DNA from: a virus
DNA: 20,033 nucleotides
Strand: one strand, 5' to 3'
Virus record (IMG/VR): IMGVR_UViG_3300002907_000008
Location: 1-20,033 of that record
In this document: positions 14,701-20,033 of the stretch, piece after piece
Position numbering within the stretch: position 1 is the first letter of the stretch
How the letters are laid out: every line of letters starts with the position of its first letter
Made by a program: the position numbers and the translations under genes
The notes under the pieces: model-generated
Told to the model about the DNA's origin: nothing
What the model saw: the letters and a program-made list of their open reading frames with translations, nothing else
Databases searched by the model: none

Positions 14701-16370
14701 CGGACGTCGGCCTGCGATATGTTGACAACGCGCGCGGCGCGGGCAAACAGGCCGAAGTTCCTTTGGAGCAGATCCCCCGCCTGGAGTACAATGTCACCCG
14801 TGAGCAAGTCGCGAAAACCCTCGAGGACGAGTACGCCGCGGGGCGCATCTCGGAAGCCGTCTACCATGGATTCGGGGGCACCGGCCCCGCCGGCGAGCCT
14901 GGACGAGCTGGCGCAGCCGGCGGCGCAGGACCAGCGGATGAAGCAGCTCCTGCAGAACATGAGCCGCAACGTGGGCCAGGACGTGCTGACGAGCTAGGCG
15001 CCACCCGAAGCGTCTACACCGCCGCGGGCCGCCAGATCGAGGTGCGCCCGAAGCTGATCGAAGCGGCCGATCTCACCACCAGCGACAAGCCTGGCTACCC
15101 ACAGGATCTGCAACCACGCCAGCGCGGAGAGCGCACCGCGCTCGCCAGCCAGGTGCAGGATATGGCCCGGAACCTCAAGCCCGAGATGCTGGGCCAGAGC
15201 GCCGAGGCCGATCGCGGCGCCCCGATCGTGGGGGCGGATAACGTGGTGGAAAGTGGGAACGGGCGGGTCATGGCGCTGCGCCAGGTGTACGAATCCCTCC
15301 CTGAGCAGAGCACTGCCTACCGTAAGTTCCTGACTGACAGCGGTTACGACATTGCTGGGATGAAGGAACCGGTGCTGGTGCGCGAGCGCGTCACACCCAT
15401 GAGCCCGGCCGAGCGCTCCGCCTTCACGGGCGAGGCGAACGTCGGGACCACGGCCACTTATTCACCGGTGGAACAAGCGCAGGCGGATGCGAAGCTCCTC
15501 GACAGCGGTACGCTGGCGAAGATGGCGGGGGCGGACCTCACCACCTACACGAACGCGGCCTTTCTTCGGGACTTCGTATCCGGCCTGGCGCCCTCGGAGC
15601 GCTCCGCCGTGATGAACCCGGACGGCACGATCAGCCAGGCGGGGGTGCGACGGGTGCAATCGGCCATCCTGGCCAAGGCCTACGGCGGTACGCCCGAGTC
15701 CAATGCCACTCTGGGCCGGTTGCTCGAGTCGACCGAGACGGGCCTCAAATCGACCCTCAACGCCCTGGTGGACGCAGCTCCCGCCTACGCGAGGCTCAAG
15801 CAGATGATCGAGGAGGGGACGATCGGGCGCGAGTACGACATCGCCCCGGCGATCGTGCAGGCGGTCGAAGATGTGGCGCGCCTGCAGCTCACCGGCCAGA
15901 GCCTGACCGAGCACTTCGCCCAGGCCGACCTGCTGAGCCCCAAGGCACTCGCCACCCAGGCCTTCTACGACAAGGCCGGTGAGCGCCTGGCCGGTCGGGA
16001 CAAGGCCGCCGCGGCGCTCATCCGCTATGCCGACCAGGCGATGGCGCAGCGATTGAATCAGGGGCAACTGTTCGGGGACCCCCCGGCCAGCCCCACCGAG
16101 CTGCTGCAGAACGCCAAAAAGCCCGAAACCGGGGATCTGTTCGGACTGCGAACTAAATCCGGGGAGCTCGCCCCCGGGAGCATCGTGGTGAGCGCGGCGC
16201 GCTCGGCGATCGAGGAGCGGCCGAATATGGAACTGCCCGATGAGACTGGCCAGGTGTACCGGGCAAAGGCGGCGCTGCTCGCCACCGCGGAGGCGGATCG
16301 AAGCACCTCGGAGCGGGCAGCGCCGGCGATTGAGGCGGCCACGGACTGCTTCTTGAGGAAAGGGCCATGA
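11721..16370 (+). CDS. Giant polyvalent ejection protein: ADP-ribosyltransferase-like, zeta-toxin-like kinase and DdrB-type ParB domains
   Basis: This 1549-aa protein starts at an ATGA overlap and sits at the gp16 position. Residues about 120-270 are Gly/Ala-rich and membrane-prone. Residues 346-595 look like an ART-PolyVal ADP-ribosyltransferase: FYHGSPHEF (346-354, H348), GTGEG, FGHGIYLAE (371-379, Y376), and an RNAVLFEEK end. Residues about 815-1020 match zeta-toxin kinases: NTDTAREL (830), VHEPSS (851), Walker A GGTGAGKT (884-891, K890), YDTN (D910), YIYRDP, GSGRTVP (R965), and an H-x-N-T-H-x-G segment. Residues 1107 to about 1370 match the DdrB-ParB domain: EVRPKLIEAADL, a P-Q-x-L-Q-P-R segment, ESGNGRVMALR (1177-1187). 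Fusion of such domains defines phage 'polyvalent' proteins, thought to enter hosts with the DNA. Activity is inferred. Residues about 1050-1100 form a collagen-like linker with odd codon use. The ATGA overlap couples it to the next gene. Confidence 0.88.
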   Translation: MTDLSPYEEERLSNAGPAINPWEGPAPVSTWSGFLHDDDYGYAAPLARILEVPGHAVAAGEGMLAGLAHDSYGLVDHVLGGIPGVHKYVTQPIIDEADWWRNDAKERVQALTPSATQVGSAIQTGHSLLTALTEAGFGGAAAGPYLAAATVGGSQGYERRAQLEASGVAPAPAGFIGLETAATSAAGVLTPGLGGVGTSLMARLLTGAGANVGFGVANRYADHLTLEAAGYPDMAQQQKVWDGYSMLFDAVLGAGFGGLGHLHHQAGMRDLSARLAALRQIPGVEDAVMAAQLGLRAQGLGPGIPADPAAAAAHHAALEKATEDLINGQPVDVSGTGVDTANFVPFYHGSPHEFTSFEAGRIGTGEGGDSFGHGIYLAESRAVADSYAEALGARSIRLGEKVVAPNDFPIDSPQRQALSALMNHNGVIPEAIAGLRAQAKGVEDSAHFEAAAKWLEKNRKQISSTIGNVYQVRVPSEAVGRMLDWNAPLKDQPPAVQQYMHSLGQEKLGMLVNHGVPLKDYSVLDRKTGKDLYEGLALQHLRTAGEGADHAAFASGELQRSGIPGLRYLDAFSRSGEALKAPTRNAVLFEEKLAQVAAREGARPYQAPEQPISTAGLDPRETILVKSFQDAGLLEAQRNVEALEQALNVRLGRGAPERITAPLRPEGTPSSPSPTAPVGKRWYADRGAIPGEPAQYLDVQGDDLDTAKAVIVERPMEGTSNSTWEALLPGGQSLGVFDTEEEAGRAAEVAVDKTGTTSGSVASELAAARKAPPPGFKIHPDEIPRADPGKLTEAQRAIETRFAEQIARDPEAAEHQYAQIEETDGGRILNTDTARELSEDYLNDRSQSAAVHEPSSWLIKRLYARMLKEAPKPGFDPLVLFMAGGTGAGKTSMVRATAGELFSRAQIIYDTNMSGLDGAIGKINQALDAGKRADVVYIYRDPAEALAHGALTRAMKQEAQWGSGRTVPLEEHTNTHVGSNHVIRLVASHFEGHTDVGLRYVDNARGAGKQAEVPLEQIPRLEYNVTREQVAKTLEDEYAAGRISEAVYHGFGGTGPAGEPGRAGAAGGAGPADEAAPAEHEPQRGPGRADELGATRSVYTAAGRQIEVRPKLIEAADLTTSDKPGYPQDLQPRQRGERTALASQVQDMARNLKPEMLGQSAEADRGAPIVGADNVVESGNGRVMALRQVYESLPEQSTAYRKFLTDSGYDIAGMKEPVLVRERVTPMSPAERSAFTGEANVGTTATYSPVEQAQADAKLLDSGTLAKMAGADLTTYTNAAFLRDFVSGLAPSERSAVMNPDGTISQAGVRRVQSAILAKAYGGTPESNATLGRLLESTETGLKSTLNALVDAAPAYARLKQMIEEGTIGREYDIAPAIVQAVEDVARLQLTGQSLTEHFAQADLLSPKALATQAFYDKAGERLAGRDKAAAALIRYADQAMAQRLNQGQLFGDPPASPTELLQNAKKPETGDLFGLRTKSGELAPGSIVVSAARSAIEERPNMELPDETGQVYRAKAALLATAEADRSTSERAAPAIEAATDCFLRKGP
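14866..14997 (+). other. Possible nested 43-codon reading frame inside the polyvalent gene linker
   Basis: In the +1 frame relative to the host gene, ATG 14866 to TAG 14995-14997 encodes 43 residues ending with an amphipathic-looking RMKQLLQNMSRNVGQDVLTS. GGAAG at 14852-14856 lies 9 nt before the ATG and could act as an SD. By direct count 41 of 43 codons end in G or C, against 19 of 43 in the host frame over the same bases. Host-frame codons elsewhere usually end in G or C. Part of this is automatic, because the host frame here uses Ala, Gly, Pro, Glu and Arg codons that begin with G or C. It could be a real nested gene, the trace of two compensating frameshifts, or a chance effect. Confidence 0.3.
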
Positions 16371-18967
16371 AGCCGGCGTGTCTTGATGCGGTGGAAAAGG
16401 CGCTCGGCCGGCCGCTCACCGCGGGGGAGGCCGAGAAGATCGAATCGCAGGTGAACCTGCAGATGCGCCTCGCGGGCCGCAAGGACCCCACCGCCTGGTC
16501 AGCGCTTTCTAGCACCCAGCGCCTCGAGCAGGGCGCCAAGGCCGCGGCCGAGGCCATGCTCCACGAGGTGCAGAAAAAGGCGCAGCGCCTGCGCCTGCAG
16601 ATCGGCGTGCACGATCGGATCGACAACGCGCTCAACGATCGGATGGAGGAGCGCGACGAGGCGGCCAAGCGGACCAAGCCCGGGGATCTGCTCCGTGACG
16701 CCTCCGGGATCCTCGCCTTCGATGTGAAAGGGCACGGGTTCACCAGCGTGGAGACCTGGGCGCATTCCATCGCGAACGAGAGCTTCGGGCGACTGATGCC
16801 CCTGTGGAACGCGGTCAAGGGATTCGCCGGACTGTTCGAAGATGCCAAGGGGGTCTCGAGCCTGGTGCGCGAGCTCTTTGGGGAGGACACGGGCGATGCG
16901 GACGCGAAGGCGGCCGCCCGCGCCTGGCACCAGGTGGTCGATGAGCTGCGCGATCGGGCCAACGCGGCGGGCCTGGACATCGGCAAGCTCGATGAGTGGC
17001 ACTACCCGCAGAGCCACAGCCAGGCGCGCGTGGCACTCGCCGGCCTTGCGAAGTGGGTCAGCGACACCCTCCCGCTCCTCGATCGCGCGAAGTACCTGCA
17101 CGAGGATGGGGCTTCCATGTCCGATGAGGAGGTCTCGGACATGCTGCGCAACGTCTACGACACGATCACCTCCGATGGGATCAGCAAGAGCGAGCCTGGA
17201 GCGCCGAAGGGGTACGGGTCCACCGCCAGCCGCTTGAGCCAGCACCGGGCGGTGTTCTACAAAGACGCGGCGAGCTTCCTCACCTACCAGGCGAAATACG
17301 GGGAGCGGAATCTCTGGAGCGTGCTCACCGGGCACATCCGCGCCGTCTCGCGCGACACCGCGCTCGCCGAGGTCGCGGGCCCCAATGCGCGCGCCACCTT
17401 CGATTATTTCAACGATCGGGCGCTCAAGCAGGAGATGGCCCTCAACCCGACCGCGGCCAACAAGATCAAGTCCGCCTACAAGTTCAACCAGACCCTGTTC
17501 GACTACGTGGCCGGATCCCGCGAGGTGGTCAACCAGAAGATCCAGGACGTCGGCCAGGCGTTCCGCAATTTCGAGGTGGCGAGCAAACTCGGCCAGGTGG
17601 TGATCACCGCTCTCGGGGATGAGGCGGGCATGGCCGCCACCGCGTTCGCCAACCGGGTGCCCTGGACGGAGTCCATGGCACGAGAGCTCACCTACATGAG
17701 CCCGGGCAACGCCACCGATCGGGCGATCGCGGCGCACGCCGGACTTGGGATCAACGGCATCATCGGAGGGCTGAATCGCTTCGGCCAGGAAGACCTTCAG
17801 CTCTCCGGTGGTGTGGGTTCGGCCGCCGGCGCTCGGCTCCTCACGGCCAAGCTGGCTAACGCCACGCTCCACTTATCAGGTGCAGAAGCCATGTGGGACG
17901 CGCGCCGGCGGGGCCTGGGCTCGGTCCTGATGAGCTACCTGGGGAAGACGGTGGCCAGCGTCGATCACTTCGCCGACATCAATCCGGCCGATCACGGGGT
18001 GCTCGCCAACAAGGGCATCAGTGAGGCGGACTGGCAGGTGTGGAAGAAGGCTGAGCTGGAGGACTGGGGCATGAAGCACGGGGTACTGACCCCGAAGTCC
18101 GTCTGGAGCATCCCGGATGAGCAGCTGCAGCCCCTTGGGGACCCGCGCACGTTGAAGCGTCACGCTGCCACCGCGCTCCTCGGTCACGTGCTCGAGGAGA
18201 CCGGGATGGGTGTCATGGACACTGGCGCGCGGGAGCGGGCGCGCATGAGCATCGGCACCACCGCGGGCACGGTGGGTGGGGAGCTGGTGCGCTCCGGGAT
18301 GCTCTTCAAGGGATTCTCGGCTTCCATGATGATGAAGCACTGGGCGCGCGCTTCCGACATGCCCACGGGCCGGGACCGGGTGATGTACGCCACCAAGCTG
18401 ATGACCGTGAGCCTGATCCTCGGGGCGGTAGCGAACCAGCTGCGCGCCCTGGTGGCCGGCCAGGACCCGCACAACATCGCCGAGCCGGTCTTCTGGGGTG
18501 ATGCGGCGCTGCGCGGCGGGGGCCTCGGATTCTACGGGGAGTTCCTGCACAGCGAACTCACGAGCCACGACACGAGCCTGATCCCTGCGCTGATGGGCCC
18601 GCTCGCCACGGAGGCCGAGACGATCTGGAACCTCACCGGTGGAGCGGCCTTCAAGGCGATGCGCGGAGAGCGGACAGACGAGGGGGCGCACGCGCTGCGC
18701 TTCATCCAGGGCAACATTCCGCTGCTCAATATGTGGTACACCCGGGCGGCCATGAACCACCTGCTGTGGAATGATCTGCAGGAGGCGGCCAGCCCGGGGT
18801 ACCTCGATCGCATGCAGAACCGCGCCTTCATCCAGAAAGGGACCACCTGGTGGTGGGATCCGCACGAGGGCCTGCCGAGCGCCGCCCCGGACTTCGGGAA
18901 GCTGTGGCAACCCGAGCTCGGGGCTGAGCAGCTTCAACGCCTGAAAGACACCGCCGGCTTGCAGTAG
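16367..18967 (+). CDS. Second large ejection protein (T7 gp16-like region)
   Basis: This 866-aa protein's ATG overlaps the previous TGA and is preceded by GAGGAAAGG at 16355-16363. Residues 20-110 are charged helices. Residues 125-190 (NESFGRLMPLW ... LVRELFGEDTG) and the short DEWHYPQSHSQ segment (209-219) resemble a conserved 'W-x-x-P-Q-x-H' motif of gp16-type internal proteins of podophages. About residues 672-695 form a hydrophobic stretch (YATKLMTVSLILGAVANQLR) that could insert in the inner membrane. The C-terminus has an aromatic-rich end (KGTTWWWDP) typical of this group. No transglycosylase motif is seen. It probably works with the upstream polyvalent protein as the inner-membrane part of the ejection channel. 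The call is by motif and order; specific activity is unknown. Confidence 0.8.
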   Translation: MKPACLDAVEKALGRPLTAGEAEKIESQVNLQMRLAGRKDPTAWSALSSTQRLEQGAKAAAEAMLHEVQKKAQRLRLQIGVHDRIDNALNDRMEERDEAAKRTKPGDLLRDASGILAFDVKGHGFTSVETWAHSIANESFGRLMPLWNAVKGFAGLFEDAKGVSSLVRELFGEDTGDADAKAAARAWHQVVDELRDRANAAGLDIGKLDEWHYPQSHSQARVALAGLAKWVSDTLPLLDRAKYLHEDGASMSDEEVSDMLRNVYDTITSDGISKSEPGAPKGYGSTASRLSQHRAVFYKDAASFLTYQAKYGERNLWSVLTGHIRAVSRDTALAEVAGPNARATFDYFNDRALKQEMALNPTAANKIKSAYKFNQTLFDYVAGSREVVNQKIQDVGQAFRNFEVASKLGQVVITALGDEAGMAATAFANRVPWTESMARELTYMSPGNATDRAIAAHAGLGINGIIGGLNRFGQEDLQLSGGVGSAAGARLLTAKLANATLHLSGAEAMWDARRRGLGSVLMSYLGKTVASVDHFADINPADHGVLANKGISEADWQVWKKAELEDWGMKHGVLTPKSVWSIPDEQLQPLGDPRTLKRHAATALLGHVLEETGMGVMDTGARERARMSIGTTAGTVGGELVRSGMLFKGFSASMMMKHWARASDMPTGRDRVMYATKLMTVSLILGAVANQLRALVAGQDPHNIAEPVFWGDAALRGGGLGFYGEFLHSELTSHDTSLIPALMGPLATEAETIWNLTGGAAFKAMRGERTDEGAHALRFIQGNIPLLNMWYTRAAMNHLLWNDLQEAASPGYLDRMQNRAFIQKGTTWWWDPHEGLPSAAPDFGKLWQPELGAEQLQRLKDTAGLQ

Positions 18968-18976
18968 GAGCAGCCC

Positions 18977-20033
18977 ATGACCGCAACGACTGTCGACCGC
19001 CTGTTTGGCGAATCCTCCTCGGTGGCGGTCAAGGCGCCCGTCCGGGCGGTCTCCAGCATCGCGAACATCACGCTGTCTGGACTGCAGACCGTGGGCGGCG
19101 TGCTACTCGTTGAGGGCGATCGGGTGCTGGTGGCGGCCCAGACCGATTCGAAACAGAACGGCATCTACAACGCCTCGGCGAGTGGGTGGACCCGGGCCGG
19201 GGACTTCAACGATAACCGCGATGCCGTCCAGGGCACGGTGGTGATCGCGCAAGGTGCGCTCTGGGCCTCCTACCAGCTGACCACCCCGAACCCGGTCCAG
19301 TTCGGCACGACTCCGATCACCTTCTCCCCGCCTGCGGCGGGCATGGTCACCCAGGCGATCATCGCCGCGCTCCTCTCGGGCTCGATCTTCAATGCCACGG
19401 TGGATGGCCCTGCCCCGGTCATTCTGCGCCAGGCCTACAACTACTCGGGCGGCACGGCCGGCTTCGTGGTCCCGGTCCTCAACATGCGGGCGGACGTCAC
19501 CGACTGCGGCGCGAACTACCCGTGGACGTGCCTGGCCACGATGTTCAACTCCTCGACGGGCAGCGCCCAGGCGGTCGCCTTTTACGGCCAGGGCTCCAAG
19601 GTGGTGGCGAACGCGAGCCCCACCTGGGGTGCGGCCTTTGCCATCCGGGAGATGACCAGCACGCCCGATCCGACCACGGGAAGCGTGGCCCTCGAGCTGG
19701 ACCTGCAGGCGAACGGGACGGACATCCACTCCGGCCGCGTGATCTGCGATGCGGTGATCATCCCCTACACCCCCTATGGCTCGGGTGGGGCCACGGTCAC
19801 GGCGACCTATGGATACCGCGTGTCCAACGGGAACGACACGCGCAGCGTTGTGAGTTTCCCGTTTGCGCTGGGCATCGGGCTGCAGTGCTTCGCGGGCTTC
19901 GACACCTCGCGCGCCACCTGCACCGCGGCCGCCTACATGCTCGCTCAAGGGCAGGGCATCGTGTTCGATGGGGCCGCGGGCACCCACTTCATCTCCTACG
20001 ATGGCACGGGCCTGGGCTTCCACGCGGCCGGGA
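18977..20033 (+). CDS. Tail fibre or tailspike protein, N-terminal part (runs off window)
   Basis: ATG at 18977 follows an AGGAG SD (18966-18970) 9 nt after the previous stop. The frame stays open to the window end, giving 352 residues. Residues 20-110 form a well-known fibre N-terminal repeat: VRAVSSIANITLSGLQTV, then GVLLVEGDRVLVAAQT, KQNGIYNAS and GWTRAGDF, ending LTTPNPVQFGTTPITF. This domain attaches fibres or spikes to the tail, and the distal part normally binds or cleaves surface polysaccharide. Residues 135 onward are beta-rich with Gly/Thr/Ser, Tyr-Gly turns and two Cys in DTSRATCTAAAYM and GLQCFAGF. The position after the ejection genes matches T7 gene 17. The receptor-binding end is outside the window, so its specificity is unknown. 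Confidence 0.85.
   Translation, partial: MTATTVDRLFGESSSVAVKAPVRAVSSIANITLSGLQTVGGVLLVEGDRVLVAAQTDSKQNGIYNASASGWTRAGDFNDNRDAVQGTVVIAQGALWASYQLTTPNPVQFGTTPITFSPPAAGMVTQAIIAALLSGSIFNATVDGPAPVILRQAYNYSGGTAGFVVPVLNMRADVTDCGANYPWTCLATMFNSSTGSAQAVAFYGQGSKVVANASPTWGAAFAIREMTSTPDPTTGSVALELDLQANGTDIHSGRVICDAVIIPYTPYGSGGATVTATYGYRVSNGNDTRSVVSFPFALGIGLQCFAGFDTSRATCTAAAYMLAQGQGIVFDGAAGTHFISYDGTGLGFHAAG

Noticed and set aside
14719-14997. A 92-codon frame starting at ATG 14719 in the polyvalent gene
   Set aside because: Its first half overlaps the well-conserved zeta-like domain and reads as Arg/Ser-rich shadow sequence. Only the part after ATG 14866 shows coding-like base use, so only that part is reported.
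18977-20033. A possible diversity-generating retroelement, suggested by the BPP-1-like head genes
   Set aside because: No reverse transcriptase, template/variable repeat pair or adenine-biased repeat is visible in the window, and the fibre gene is cut before its distal end.

Overview
The window is part of the virion-structure module of a tailed, T7-like (podovirus-type) bacteriophage or prophage. It is GC-rich (roughly two thirds by eye). Every credible gene is on the + strand, tightly packed, often overlapping by 1-8 nt, and mostly preceded by purine-rich Shine-Dalgarno (SD) sites. No host genes, integrase, RNA polymerase, terminase, tRNA, CRISPR or insertion sequence is visible. The codon pattern fits a phage of a high-GC bacterium, probably a proteobacterium, but the host cannot be named from this sequence.

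Layout. (1) 1-1030: the tail of one beta-rich structural gene and a complete second one. (2) 1032-4299: head module, with a Bbp19-like small protein, a scaffold-like protein carrying a fresh 141-bp tandem duplication, two small phage proteins (59 and 60 aa), a structured 225-nt leader, the major capsid protein and a 98-aa head-associated protein. A strong intrinsic terminator follows. (3) 4383-4859: a conserved podophage protein of unknown function, followed by a second intrinsic terminator. (4) 4934-8344: tail tubular proteins A and B (T7 gp11 and gp12 equivalents). (5) 8344-18967: a translationally coupled run encoding a GNAT-like protein and the ejection proteins (gp14-like, gp15-like and two large gp16-position proteins). 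(6) 18977-end: start of a tail fibre or spike gene, truncated by the window.

How it fits together. The head genes build the capsid, gp11/gp12 homologues make the tail tube and nozzle, and the gp14/15/16-like proteins should be packed inside the head and injected with the DNA. The most interesting gene is 11721-16370, a 1549-aa 'polyvalent' protein. It combines an N-terminal membrane-prone region, an ADP-ribosyltransferase-like domain, a zeta-toxin-like P-loop kinase domain and a DdrB-type ParB domain. Its position among the ejection proteins suggests that these effectors enter the host with the genome, where they may act against host targets or defences. Between the kinase and ParB domains is a 130-nt stretch whose wobble-base pattern fits a different reading frame better than the annotated one. 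That could mean a nested gene, a pair of frameshifts, or an unusual linker.

No stretch over 300 bases lacks a gene. The longest non-coding region is 2916-3140, which holds promoter-like sequence and several hairpins.
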